Assembly: GCF_001039355.2 (NCBI RefSeq)
Contig: NW_019774626.1
Location: 452,699 to 516,698 of the forward strand
Length of the DNA: 64,000 bases
Reading direction: 5' to 3'
Source of the DNA: Lingula anatina
Taxonomy: Eukaryota; Brachiopoda; Lingulata; Lingulida; Lingulidae
Part shown: in pieces, positions 21,865 through 34,350 of the stretch
Layout: every line of letters starts with the position of its first letter
Position numbering within the stretch: the stretch's first letter is position 1
Position numbers and translations under genes: made by a program
Notes under the pieces: generated by a model
Databases searched by the model: none
Seen by the model: the letters and a program-made list of their open reading frames with translations, nothing else
What the model was told of the DNA's origin: nothing

Positions 21865-23828
21865 ATGTCTAAGAAAGCTGCTTTTGCCAGTGATGTGGAC
21901 TTCTGTCCAGATTGTGGTTCCATCCTACCACTGCCTGGACTGTCAGATGTGGTCAGTTGCAGGGGATGCCCATTCCAGATAGATATTACAGGTATATAAG
22001 CCCCCACCCCTTTATTTTCTCTGCATAACCTGGAATAAGACCAAAAACTGAATCAACCACCTGTCCCTGCCTGATTTGTTTTCCTTAAAATACAAGTTGT
22101 ATTATCATGTCTGAACTTTTTCATCTATATGGAACACTATATTTCTTTTTCATGTACAACCTTTATTTTATTTTCATTTAATTGAAGAGTCAAAATGAAT
22201 TACATGTAAATAATGAAACGAAATAAGCTACTGTGTGCACCGGCATTTGCTTTTGTGTACAGTATGTGTTAAATATTTTATATAACATGGTGATTCTGAC
22301 ATAAAACAAGATCTTCATTATTTCCCAGAGTTTGATGGAATTGAAATCCACTCCAAGGTTGTGTTCAACAAAAGGGAAGATATGGGGAGCATTCAGCCAG
22401 ACTCAGATGAGGAAGAACATTTAGGTCCCATTGTAAGTCCTAAAATTTCATATTCATCATGGTGAGATTTTTCTCAATTGCAATAAAATCTCTTTTATTC
22501 TTTAGAATATACATGAAAAACATTTTTATTGATGGACCAGTGCATTGTTCTTTATAATAAAGTGATAAGTTTTTATATGAGAAATATATGAATAAAAGAT
22601 TTTAGAACTTATTCAGCTAGACAGGTTTATTGCTGAGAGGGTTTTATAACAGTGCAAATCATAGCACAAAGGGATGTAGGTCAGAATAACAGCTGCTGCA
22701 TATTGATAACAATGTAAATATGTCATTCTTGATATCAATGTGACATTTAGAGCATGTGATAGTGGCTCATTGTGTGAGATCTAGGAGGTGGGTAAAGGCA
22801 GGATTGAATAGTGTTAGTTAAGTTTATAATTCAGGGGATGGGGACTACTCTGAATGGAGATTTTACAGATGATTAAACTGACATACTAAATAATTTGCAA
22901 ACATGGATGTTATAATGGGTCACACTGTATCTGTGTCCTGTATAGTCACACATGGAATTTTACAGTGACCCTTGTGCTCTTTGAACTTTAACTGTCATAT
23001 GATTTTTTAAAAAAAACTTATTATTTGCCTTAGTTAAAGAGAACTCTAACTGCTCCAGTAATGGACTGCACGCATGTGATGGCTTTGTACTTTGCCACAA
23101 AAATGTACATATAGTAGACAAATAATTGATATGTTTTTGTATATTTCAGGTTGACAAGAAATGTCCCAAGTGTGGCAATGAAGGTATGACCTACACAACC
23201 AGACAGACAAGGTCAGCTGATGAGGGACAGACAGTCTTCTACTCCTGTGTAAAGTGCAAGTAAGTAGATCCTGAATTTGTATTGGTGTGTTTTTCATCAA
23301 ACAGATTGTTTATTATAATTAAAGGCACAAAGGGCAAGTATTTTGTATCAAAGTGAAACTGGGGTTTATCATTCAGATTGCTAACTGTTTGATGCCATTT
23401 TTTAAATTTTCCATACTTTTTTCTAAAAGAAATTTTTGAGATCATGTAAAGAGGCTTACAATGGATGATGTAAAGGTCTCAGAAAACACTTGGATATATT
23501 TTGAAAAATGATTGAAGTGAAAGTGACCATTTTCACTAAAGGGAAATAGTGTTAAAAGCAAGACTGGATATTGTTTATAATTGTATGTCAGTCTTTCATG
23601 ATACTCAACACTTTAAGGGCTTTTATGGTCTTTTTAATTGTATGCAAATGATAGTAGTAAAAAGTTTTAAAATGATGGAAGTCCAATAATTTAGTTGTAA
23701 AAAGGAATGTATTTTTTAGGTGCATGCGACAGTGTTTATCACATAGCATTTTTCTGTACAAATACAAAAGGTCTTGTATTTAGATTATTTGTATTTGTTT
23801 CAGGTTTCAAGAGACAGAATACTCTTAG
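21865..23828 (+). CDS. POLR1H: POLR1H, RNA polymerase I subunit RPA12, complete copy
   Basis: Exons 21865-21991, 22329-22432, 23150-23259 and 23804-23828 total 366 nt, or 121 residues (126 in human). The N-terminal zinc ribbon uses C14/C17/C32/C35. The C-terminal TFIIS-like ribbon uses C82/C85/C110/C113, with the acidic pair D101-E102 in RSADEGQT at the hairpin tip. In Pol I this hairpin supports RNA cleavage and backtrack rescue in the nucleolus. The last exon adds only FQETEYS and the stop; SNAPIN starts 47 nt later in the same exon. The ATG follows a 5'-UTR splice acceptor and has A at -3. Confidence 0.95.
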
Positions 23829-23875
23829 AGAGAAACCATATCTGGATCTTTTATATTGAGCTTCATTGGCAGACA

Positions 23876-24529
23876 ATGGCTGAAGAAAATCACTCTACTG
23901 TCTCTGAGGTGGAAGAGGAACCCCCAGAGCAAGACATAACCTCAAAGAAGGATAACCTCGGCAGTGAAGTCCAGGCTAACAATATGGAGAACGAAAGCAC
24001 TGCCATGATGGCAGATGTGTCAAACACAGATGTGAATTCTTCAGATACTACAGCTACTGAAGAAGATGAAAAATCTAACAAAAATGAAGAGGCCTCCAAA
24101 GAGAACTGCACCCTGGAATCAACAGGTACTTCTGTCCCCCCTGAAGAAGAGGTATCCATTAAAAACCAAATTCTTGTCTCAGAGGATGTTCCTCAATTTG
24201 TTTTGTCACCACAGGCTCTCTCTTTCAAGGAAGGTTTTGTTAGTCTGCTGCTACCTGCCATGACTGAGGTAGATAAAAGGGTTTTGGCTACCAAGGAGAG
24301 TCAGCAACAGCTAAGGGAATTAATAGAGACAGTGTCCAAGGATTTACAGGTCATTCTGTCCAGTGAGAAGGGAATGGGGGATCTGGAGCCTCATATTAAT
24401 AAACTGAATGTGGCCAGAAGACGTTTGTTGATTGTTGACACCATCTTGCAGAATGTGCAAGAAAGACTGGTTAAGTTGGGCAAAAAGGCAAACAGTGAAA
24501 TAACAAGGAGGAGGAACACAGTGAAATAG
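23876..24529 (+). CDS. SNAPIN: SNAPIN-like BLOC-1/BORC subunit, allelic copy 1
   Basis: A single uninterrupted frame of 217 residues. Residues 116-217 match the SNAPIN coiled-coil: LLPAMTEVDKRVLATKESQQ, then LEPHINKLNVARRRLLIVDT, ILQNVQERL and the basic end EITRRRNTVK. The N-terminal 115 residues are acidic, Ser/Thr/Glu-rich and probably disordered; human SNAPIN has only 136 residues and lacks such an extension. Snapin binds SNAP-25 and works in lysosome and synaptic-vesicle positioning. The ATG (A at -3, G at +4) is strong and lies 47 nt after the POLR1H stop, with no intron between. The frame is open upstream to 23774 in this allele but closed by a stop in the other, so this ATG is the likely start. 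Confidence 0.9.
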   Translation: MAEENHSTVSEVEEEPPEQDITSKKDNLGSEVQANNMENESTAMMADVSNTDVNSSDTTATEEDEKSNKNEEASKENCTLESTGTSVPPEEEVSIKNQILVSEDVPQFVLSPQALSFKEGFVSLLLPAMTEVDKRVLATKESQQQLRELIETVSKDLQVILSSEKGMGDLEPHINKLNVARRRLLIVDTILQNVQERLVKLGKKANSEITRRRNTVK

Positions 24530-25818
24530 CTTTTGAAAATTTCAGGAGAAACAGGCAAATTATTTAAAAAAATTAGTTTTTACTGAAATAACCTCTTGCA
24601 TGTTACGTTCCAAGTGGTTTGATCACAATCATGATGAAACTAACTTTAGAATTAGACATATTGCTGTAAAACTGCATCTGTTGTACTGGAGAAAGGCTCA
24701 AGTTGTGACTGGGACACATTGTTAAAGTTCAACAAACACAGTACTGTACATTCATTTGTCAGTAACTGTATTGTCAAGCATACTGCTTTTGGTGTTATGT
24801 TTAATTTTAAAGGAACATTATGGTGTGCAAGTGATAAAAAGAAGGGGAATGTTTTCCATAATTTATGGCCCTCTGGTCAGCTGTATACCCACAAAACTAC
24901 ATGAAGATAATTTGTTCATTTTGTATTTGCATCCTTTTCATTTCTAACAAAATTTTAACAATAAATTTTTTTATCATTTTTGATTTTTTATGTAGCAGAT
25001 TGGGCAAAAAGGAAAATACTGTTTTAAAACACGCCTCCAAAAAACTTGTTAAGTTCTTCTAAGTTCTTAAATTAACAGATCAATATATTTCAACATTTTT
25101 GCATAATTATCTGGGACATTTGTAAAGGTCTGAGATATTTATTACAAACTTCAGGTTTCTTGAAAGGCTTACTCTTGATTTTTTTATCAGTAAAGGGGGC
25201 AAAATAATGGTTTCATTTAATGAAACATAATTGGGGGGGGGGGGGGGGGTATTATTACCTAAATGTGGCACAGAATTGTACTTCACACCCTAGTTGTCGA
25301 CCATGCCAATTTTCATGATTAATAGCATATTTAGTAACAGAGTTTCAGTGGAATCCCATCACTATCTCACAGCAGTTTTACAAAGCACCTTTACCGACTG
25401 TAAATGCTTCACCACCCAGTATGCATTTCATATTATTCTGATACATGTTGGTCTTGCTACTGAGATATAGCAATTGTAATTCAAATGCCATTTCTCCATT
25501 AAGAAGACAGATGAACATGTATTGGCTCGAGTGTTACCTGGGAACTAACACGAGTGAAAGATAGCAATTTTAAAGGTCAACTGATACAGTAGCCATCTGA
25601 CTCTTGTGATGTTGAGATAATCGGTAAATTATTTCCAAGTACTCCCGTTTTGATGAGTAGGTAAACTAGGAATACCACTGGAAGCCTGTAAGAAAATTTT
25701 ACCATTGTCAAAGCTTATCAAACAGTTTTGTAATTATCTCTCTTCAAGTCCTGCATAAATTGGAAAAATGTTTGAAATATTATGAAGGATTAGACACAGA
25801 ATATATTATTGGAGAGAG

Positions 25819-25824
25819 AATAAA
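25819..25824 (+). terminator. Candidate distal polyadenylation signal of POLR1H-SNAPIN
   Basis: AATAAA in GAGAATAAAACTT, 1.29 kb after the SNAPIN stop and conserved at 33333-33338 in the other allele. A nearer AATAAA at 24960-24965 is not conserved in the second copy. Confidence 0.35.
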
Positions 25825-25895
25825 ACTTATTCTGTCATCATAAATGATAACTAGCATGCATTCTACCACACACAAAAGCATGATATGAAAGATTT

Positions 25896-25901
25896 TTTAT
25901 T
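25896..25901 (-). terminator. Candidate polyadenylation signal of PHPT1
   Basis: Plus-strand TTTATT, so AATAAA on the PHPT1 strand, about 0.94 kb past the PHPT1 stop at 26840. It is present in both alleles and only about 75 bp from the opposing SNAPIN signal, giving a tail-to-tail arrangement. Confidence 0.35.
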
Positions 25902-26839
25902 TGTTTACAAAGGCAACACATTTAAGAAGAATCAGAAAAAGATACATTATGGACTCCAGATGCATTTTACATGCCTACAACATTCATAATATCAAATTTG
26001 AACAAATACATGTATTAATCATTAAAAATGCTTTCTACCCCAAAAGTTTCTCAGCTTTCTGCCTAAAACTCAAGAGCAAGCCCCCAGGGTATTGCTGTAA
26101 CAGTTATTGTTAAGAAGTCAAAATGAAAAAAAAAATGCATGCCAATTATTCTATTCAATAAACGGCTATTATTATTAATTGTAAATTTACAAATCAAAAA
26201 AGTATAATTGCAGAAAATGGAAGAAAAATTAAAACATGACAAACGATTTACTGTAGATCTAAAACATTTTTTTGTTCCAGCTGATATGCTAATTGTGCTG
26301 GATTTGGCATTCAATTTTTTTCAAACATCTATAATACAAATGCAGACCCATAGCTTCTTCAGTCGCTCTTTTTGTCTTTTTTGTTTTTGTCATAATAAGC
26401 AATGTCTAAGCTAATGCAATATTTGATGTGACTACCACAAAATGCCACCTTCAAAGGATCTCCATATTTTCAACAATTTCATATAAGCTGCATTTTCACG
26501 TTTGTGGCAGGCAGCCATCTTCAGTAGCATGCATCATCAAATTACACTTTTTCTCAGACATATACAAAGCATCTAACTTCTTTTGAAAATAACACACATA
26601 ACTGTTCTTTCTTTCCTCAAGCTTTAAACTTGGCAACATAAACAATAATATCTTCTTTAAAAAAATTACTGATAAAATTTCTTGGCCATGAAAAGACTGA
26701 TATTAAGTTTTACATAAGTGTCTGTTCAATTGTACATGCTGTTATTGCATATTGGTTGACACTGGTTCCTGACCATGAAATGAACATTTCAAATTATATC
26801 AACAGACTATAAACTTCAATATTTCCAGTCTTAAGTCTT

Positions 26840-26935
26840 TCAGTATCCATCATTTGACCAGGTGATACTTGTGTAACTTGGGAAGTTCTTTTTCAAAATT
26901 CCTGCTGATATAGAGTGGTCTGCTCGTCCATATCC
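26840..26935 (-). CDS. PHPT1: PHPT1 last exon, allelic copy
   Basis: After a TTTTCAG acceptor this encodes 31 residues beginning GYGRADHSISAGILKKNF and ending with WSNDGY and a stop, the characteristic PHPT1 C-terminus. It is identical in protein to 34351-34446. The rest of the gene for this allele is missing because its contig ends at the N at 29267, so no upstream exon can be joined from this copy. Confidence 0.9.
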   Translation of the reverse strand, partial: GYGRADHSISAGILKKNFPSYTSITWSNDGY

Positions 26936-29266
26936 CTGAAAATAAATAAATAACAATTAAAATTTTAATTGCATTTGTAAGTGACCTGGTTTTATATATA
27001 GCCTTATGCACCAGCTGTTTGACAAAAAAGGTCAAGTCAGTTTTGGGGCTAAAATCATAGCAATCAATCTTTTCACATAAAGCTTTACTATCAAGGAAAT
27101 CTATCACCAAATATTTTACTTGAAAAAAGTCCCTCTTAACATCACTGGTGGGCAAAGGTAGCTTTAGTAATTATATCATGTGCAGTGAGATTTTAATACT
27201 AGGATGCCTGCATTTTGAGATACAAATTAAGTTTTTACTTAAGTGCTGGACCACAATATTTTTATCCAAACCACCAAGTCTGTTGTGCATGATCATACTC
27301 CTACAACTTTTTTTTTTCGACATTTCCGTCTTAATAATACTTTCTAAGCATAACTGGCAATCCCCTGGACACAGCCACTAATCATTCTTCACCTTCCACC
27401 TGACAGCTCCACTCAACATTGCCACATTGTAGGAAGTTACCTGGTTTACATCACTACCCTACCATAAGACACCATGAAAAATCTCTCTACACTGTTCTTC
27501 TCTCCAGTGCATACTGTGAACACACACACACACATGGAGAGAGAGAGAGAGAGAGAATTACTGGCAGGAGTACTAAACCAGATTTTGAATGCACTTTCAA
27601 CACTTTTACCAAGCAACTTCAACTTATTAATTCAAATTAACTGTATCCATTTTCTTTAATTTTTTGGATCCTGACAGTTTTCCATAGTTTAAAAATGCTG
27701 GTCAATGTGTGAAAAATGAAACATAAGCAAGATGCACAACTTCAAGAAAAATAGTCCAATAAAGCTGCCATTCCAAATGACCTGTCCAGTTTTGAAGTAC
27801 TATGTCTCACTTCTGAATCAGTAAGTTTGGGGATAATACAAAGGATAAAAGAGGGAGTACTCCAGTAGCATGAGAGTGATTCAAAAGTTATACTGTCAAA
27901 TGTGCAATTTTGTGCAAATAGCTAGTTTCCTAATGAAAAAACTGTCATCAAAATTCAAATTTTAGGTCAACATATCTACCAAATATCAGAAGAATACACA
28001 TCTGAAACATACATACTTTGGCAACATATGTAATTTGGCTGGACATTGCACCTCGATATCTACTACTACTGGTAGACCTCCCAAGTTGAATGTGTAACAA
28101 AGAAAGAAAAAAACCAGACTATGTACAGTGTAGTTCCCAAAGTGCAACACTACAGTATAATACAGTACAAACACATGCTTTGATGGGACTAAGTATAATC
28201 ATGTACCAGCCATTCAACACAAATGCTGCTTGAAGAGGATAGGAAAGGTGCATAAATAGATACCTGTGTGTATGAAATAAACAACACAGGCTGAAGCATG
28301 CAGTACATGCAGTAATGCATGGAGCACGCCAAAGCCCACACCATGATGTAACAAATAAGATAAACAACACTGCTGGATTAATGAGTTGTGGTTTATGCAA
28401 GAATCGAGACTTTTCTGCTTTGGCATCTATTACAGGAAATAATACATTAATTCTAGCCAGACAGAGGAAATGTGATTCTGTTCACCCACTCCTTGATAAT
28501 TTTCACTTAGTTTACCATTCTTTACTGTCACCTTGATTAACATAGTCACCAGCTTGGGGATAATTAAATTTGATACATTTGACTAGATAGACAAACGTAT
28601 ATTTGAAGCTAATTTGTTGTTTGTAAGTTTAGAGCCCTTCAACACAATTCATTATTAAACAAATAAAGCAATATTTGATCACTGCATGGACACTGCATGA
28701 AGTGATGATACAATATGTTACCATGATACAGCCTGTATTCCCAACATACAGATATTAAGTATATAGCTAAAGGATAAAAGTAATTCATTTAGACAATTTG
28801 TCCAAAAACTCAAGCCATTCACTGCATCAGACAGGAAAGCAGTGTGTTCAGGCATTGGCTTCCAAGAGCTTTAGATTCCCATGGACATTCTGAACATATC
28901 TGAACTTAATTGTAACATTTGTTCTTGGTGTGTTTGCCAATCAGCCTTCGGTCATCCAGAGTATCAAACTACTAACCTTTGCTGTACATACTCTGTAATG
29001 ACTGCCTGTTACTAATTTTTTTCTTTCATAGTAAGACAATTGCCTAATATGTATGCTCAGTATTGTTTTAAGACCCATGCCAATGTTGAAGTTGCAAGCC
29101 AGCCACTTTCAACATGAGCTGATGTTGAAAATCAAATTGTCACCCCCTTTTCTTAAAGTTAATAAAATCTGGGATGTAGATTTAGATTGGCCACAGCCAG
29201 ACATATTTCTTATATACCACCATATTATATTTTAAATTACCCTTCACCCTGAACAAATGTGAAAAT
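26936..29266. other. PHPT1 last-intron sequence, allele 1
   Basis: No exon seen. It aligns throughout with 34447-36888 of the other allele, and from about 28540 onward the two are nearly identical, unlike the rest. Ends at a contig join. Confidence 0.55.
27520..27556. repeat. (CA)n(GA)n microsatellite
   Basis: A CA run followed by ATGGA and a GA run. The allelic version at about 35186-35226 has a different number of units and an internal GACA interruption. Confidence 0.85.
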
Positions 29267-29267
29267 N
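29267..29267. other. Contig join (single N)
   Basis: After a short unplaced stretch, sequence from 29339 repeats POLR1H intron 1 from 22181. Confidence 0.85.
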
Positions 29268-29485
29268 TTTTTCACTTATTTGCATCTTTATTTTCTGTTC
29301 TTTGTCTGTACATTTGACAGCTTTGCTGCCTTGTTTTATTGAAGAGTCAAAATGAATTACATGTAAATAATGAAACGAAATAAGCTACTAGGTGCACTGG
29401 CATTTGCTTTTGTGTACAGTATGTGTTAAATATTTTATATAACATGGTGATTCTGACATTAAAAAAAATCTTCATTATTTCCCAG

Positions 29486-31156
29486 AGTTTGATGGAATTG
29501 AAATCCACTCCAAGGTTGTGTTCAACAAAAGGGAAGATATGGGGAGCATTCAGCCAGATTCAGATGAGGAAGAACATTTAGGTCCCATTGTAAGTCCTAA
29601 AATTTCATATTCATTTCTTCTAAATTTCTTCTCAGAGATTTCTTCTCAATTGCAATCCTTCTAAAATCTCCTTTATTCTTTAGAATATATGAAATACATT
29701 TACATTGATGGACCTAGCTAAAGGCTTAGGTAATATTTGCAGCTTTGATGTATTATTCAGATCCTTATTAAATATTTCTTTTAACTTACAGTTCAATGCA
29801 TTGTTCTTAATAACAAACTTACAAAGTGATAAGTTTTCATATCAGAAATATATGAATAAAAGATTTTAGGACTTAGTCAGCTAGACAGGTTTTATTGGAG
29901 GGAGGGCTTTAGAACAGCACAAATAGTAACACAAAGGGATGTAGGTCAGAATAACAGGCGCTGCATATTGATAACAATGTAAATATGTCATTCTTGATAT
30001 CAATGTGACATTTAGAGCATGTGATAGTGGTTCATTGTGTGAGATCTAGGAGGTGGGTAATGGCAGGATTGAATAGTGTTAGTTAAGTTTATAATTCAGG
30101 GGATGGGGACTACTCTAAAGGGAGATTTTACAGATGATTAAACTGACATACTAATTAATTTACAAACATAGATGTTATAATGGATCACTCTGTATATGTG
30201 CCCCGTATAGTCACACATGGAATTTTACAGTGATGCTAACGCTTGTGCTCTTTGAACTTAACTGTCATATGATTTAAAAAAAAATTATATGCCTTAGCTA
30301 TGTTAATTCAAGAGAACTCTTAACTGCTCTAGTAATGGGCTGCACGTATGTGATGGCTTTGTACTTTGCCACAAAAATGTGCATAAAGTAGACAAACAAT
30401 TGATATGTTTTTGTATATCTCAGGTTGACAAGAAATGTCCCAAGTGTGGCAATGAAGGTATGACCTACACAACCAGACAGACAAGGTCAGCTGATGAGGG
30501 ACAGACAGTCTTCTACTCCTGTGTAAAGTGCAAGTAAGTAGATGCTGCGTTTGTATTGGTGTGTTTTTCATCAAACAGGTTGCTTATTATAATCAAAGGC
30601 ACTAATGGCAAGTATTTTGTATCATAGTGAAACTGGGTTTTATGATTGATAACTGTTTGATGCCATTTTTGAAACTTTCATACTTCTTTTTTTGTTAAGA
30701 AAATTTTGAGATCATGTAAAGTGGCTTATGATGGATGTTAAAAAGGTCTCAGAAAACACTTGGATATATTTTAAAAAATGATTGAAGTGAAAGTGACCAT
30801 GTTCACTAAAGGGAAATAGTGTCAAAAGCAAGACTGGATATTGTTTATAATTGTATGTCAGTCTTTCATGATACTCAACACTTTAGTAAGGGCTTTTATG
30901 GTCTTTTTAATTGTATGCAAATGATAGTAGTAAAAAGTTTTAAAATGATGGAAGTCCAATAATTTAGTTGTAAAAAGGAATGTATTTTTTAGGTGCATGT
31001 GACATTGTTTATCACATTTTAAGTGTATCTAAAAATGTCCTTTCCTGTGTAAGATGAAAACTTTTTGCATATAGCATTTTTCTGTACAAATACAAAAGGT
31101 CTTGTATTTAGATTATTTGTATTTGTTTCAGGTTTCAAGAGACAGAATACTCTTAG
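29486..31156 (+). CDS. POLR1H: POLR1H exons 2-4, allelic copy lacking exon 1
   Basis: Exons 29486-29589, 30424-30533 and 31132-31156 match the complete copy exactly in length and phase and encode the same residues 43-121, including the C-terminal zinc ribbon. Exon 1 of this allele is probably the one at 17955-18081 on an earlier contig. Introns differ from the other copy by indels (for example about 120 extra bases around 29700-29790). Confidence 0.9.
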
Positions 31157-31203
31157 AGAGAAACCATATCTGGATCTTTTAAATTGAGCTTCATTGGCAC
31201 ACA

Positions 31204-31851
31204 ATGGCTGAAGAAAATCACTCTACTGTCCCTGAGGTGGAAGAGGAACCCCCAGAGCAAGACATAACCTCAAAGAAGGATAACCTCGGCAGTGAAGCCC
31301 AGGCTAACAATATGGAGAACGAAAGCACTGCCATGATGGCAGCTGCGTCAAACACTGATGTGAATTCTGCAGATACTACTGAAGAAGATGGAAGATCCAA
31401 GAAAAATGAAGTGGCCTCCAAAGAAAACTGCACCCTGGAATCTACAGGTACTTCTGTCCTACCAAAAGAGGAAGTATCAATAAATAACCAAATTTTAGTC
31501 TCAGAAGATGTTCCTCAATGTGTTTTGTCACCACAGGCTCTCTCTTTCAAGGAAGGTTTTGTTAGTCTGCTGCTACCTGCCATGACCGAGGTAGATAAAA
31601 GGGTTTTGGCTACCAAGGAGAGTCAGCAACAGCTAAGGGAATTAATAGAGGCAGTGTCCAAGGATTTACAGGTCATTCTGTCCAGTGAGAAGGGAATGGG
31701 GGATCTGGAGCCTCATATTAATAAACTGAATGTGGCCAGAAGACGTTTGTTGATTGTTGACACCATCTTGCAGAACGTGCAAGAAAGACTGGTTAAGTTG
31801 GGCAAAAAGGCAAACAGTGAAATAACAAGGAGGAGGAACACAGTGAAATAG
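31204..31851 (+). CDS. SNAPIN: SNAPIN-like BLOC-1/BORC subunit, allelic copy 2
   Basis: 215 residues, again without introns and again 47 nt after the POLR1H stop. Compared with the 217-residue allele, the SNAPIN domain differs at one residue (LIEAVSK for LIETVSK). The acidic N-terminal part has many substitutions and a two-codon deletion (DTTEEDG against DTTATEEDE). An in-frame stop lies just upstream (TTTTAAATTGAG region), which fixes the start at 31204. Confidence 0.9.
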   Translation: MAEENHSTVPEVEEEPPEQDITSKKDNLGSEAQANNMENESTAMMAAASNTDVNSADTTEEDGRSKKNEVASKENCTLESTGTSVLPKEEVSINNQILVSEDVPQCVLSPQALSFKEGFVSLLLPAMTEVDKRVLATKESQQQLRELIEAVSKDLQVILSSEKGMGDLEPHINKLNVARRRLLIVDTILQNVQERLVKLGKKANSEITRRRNTVK

Positions 31852-32745
31852 CTTTTGAAAATTTCAGGAGAAACAGGCAAATTATTTAAGAAAATTAGTT
31901 TTTACTGAAATAACCTGAGAGATCTTACATGTTGCGTCCCAAGTGGTTTGATCACAATCATGATGAAACTAACTTTAGAATTAGACATATTGCTGTAAAA
32001 CTGCATCTGTTGTACTGGAGAAAGGCTGAAGTTGTGACTGGGACACATTGTTAAAGTTCAACAAACACAGTACTGTACATTCATTTGTCAGTAACTGTAT
32101 TGTCAAGCATACCGCTTTTGGTGTTATGTTCAATTTTAAAGGAACATTATGGTGTGCAAGTGATAAAAAGAAGGGGAATGTTTTCCATAATTTATGCCCC
32201 TCTGGTCAGCTGTATACCCACAAAACTACATGAAGATAATTTGTTCATTTTGTATTTTTATCCTTTTCTTTTCTAACAAAATTTTAATATTGTGTTATCA
32301 TTTTTGAATTTTTATGTAGCAGATTGGGCAAAAAGGAAAATACCGTTTTAAAACAAGCCTCCAAAAAACTTGTTAAGTTCTTCTAAGTTCTTAAATTAAC
32401 GGATCAATATATTTCAACATTTTTGCATAATTATCTGGGACATTTGTATAGGTCAAAGATATTTATTTCAAACTTCAGGTTTCTTGAAAGGCTTACTCTT
32501 GATTTTTTTATCAGGAAAGGGGGCAAAATAATGGTTTCATTTAATGAAACATAATTGGGGGGGGGGGGGTATTATTACCTAAATGTGGCACAGAATTGTA
32601 CTTCACACCCTAGTTGTCAACCATGCCAATTTCATGATTAATAGCATATTTAGTAACAGAGTTTCAATGGAATCCCATCACTATCTCACAGCAGTTTTAC
32701 AAAGCACCTTTACCGACTGTAAATGCTTCGCCACCCAGTATGCAG

Positions 32746-32940
32746 AAGAGCATTGGGAATTAAATGGAACATTTTGAAAGAAGTATTAAATGGAACAATA
32801 TTTTGAAAGAAGTATTTCCTTTAGAAGTGTAAAATTTTTAATTAATATAAATATATTATATAAAAAATGGCAAATAAGCTATTTAAGCTATTTTAAGGCA
32901 TCAAAAAGGACCAAATGCTGTTCTGATTTTATTTTGCCAT
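32746..32940. other. Allele-specific 195-bp insertion in the SNAPIN 3' flank
   Basis: The other allele reads straight from CCCAGTATG into CATTTCATATT (about 25418-25430). Here about 195 AT-rich bases intervene, including a direct repeat of ATTTTGAAAGAAGTATT. No inverted ends seen. Confidence 0.6.
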
Positions 32941-34350
32941 TTCATATTATTCTGATACATGTTGGTCTTGCTACTGAGATATAGCAATTGTAATTCAAAT
33001 GCCATTTCTCCATTAAGAAGACAGATGAACATGTATTGGCTCGAGTGTTACCTGGGAACTAACACGAGTGAAAGATAGCAATTTTAAAGGTCAACTGATA
33101 CAGTAGCCATCTGACTCTTGTGATGTTGAGATAATCGGTAAATTATTTCCAAGTACTCCTGTTTTGATGAGTAGGTAAACTAGGAATACCATTGGAAGCC
33201 TGTAAGAAAATTTTACCATTGTCAAAGCTTATCAAACAGTTTTGTAATTATCTCCCTTCAAGTCCTGCATAAATTGGAAAAATGTTTGAAATATTATGAA
33301 GGATTAGACACAGAATGTATTATTGGAGAGAGAATAAAACTTATATAAATAAATGATAACTAGCATGCATTCTACCACACGCAAAAGCATGATATGAAAG
33401 ATTTTTTTATTTGTTTACAAAGGCAACACATTTAAGAAGAATCAGAAAAAGATACTTTATGGACTCCAGATGCATTTTACATGCCTACAACATTCATAAT
33501 ATCAAATTTGAACAAATACATGTATTAATCATTAAAAATGCTTTCTACCCAAAAAGTTTCTCAGCTTTCTGCATTAAACTCAAGAGCAAGCCCCCAGGGT
33601 ATTGCTGTAACAGTTATTGTTAAGAAGTCAAAATGAAAAAAAAATGCATGCCAATTATTCAATTAAATAAACGGCTATTATTATAAATTGTAAATTTACA
33701 AATCAAAAAGTATAATTGCAGAAAATGGAAGAAAAATTAAAACATGACAAACGATTTACTGTAGATCTAAAACATTTTTTTGGTCCAGCTGATATGCTAA
33801 TTGTGCTGGATTTGGCATTCATTTATTTTTTTCAAACATCTATAATACAAATGCAGACCCATAACTTCTTCAGTCGCTCTTTTTGTCTTTTTTGTTTTTG
33901 TCATAATAAGCAATGTCTAAGCTAATGCAATATTTGATGTGACTACCACAAAATGCCACCTTCAAAGGATCTCCACATTTTCAACAATTTCATTTAAGCT
34001 GCATTTTCACGTTTGTGGCAGGCAGCCATCTTCAGTAGCATGCATCATCAAATTACACTTTTTCTCAGACATATACAAAGCATCTAACTTCTTTTGAAAA
34101 TAACACACATAACTGTACTTTCTTTCCTCAAGCTTTAAACTTGGCAACATAAACAATAATATCTTCTTTAAAAAAAGTACTGATAAAATTTCTTGGCCAT
34201 GAAAAGACTGATATTAAGTTTTACATAAGTGTCTGTTCAACTGTACATGCTGTTATTGCATATTGGTTGACACTGGGTCCTGACCATGAAATGAACATTT
34301 CAAATTATATAAACAGACTATAAACTTCAATATTTCCAGTCTTAAGTCTT

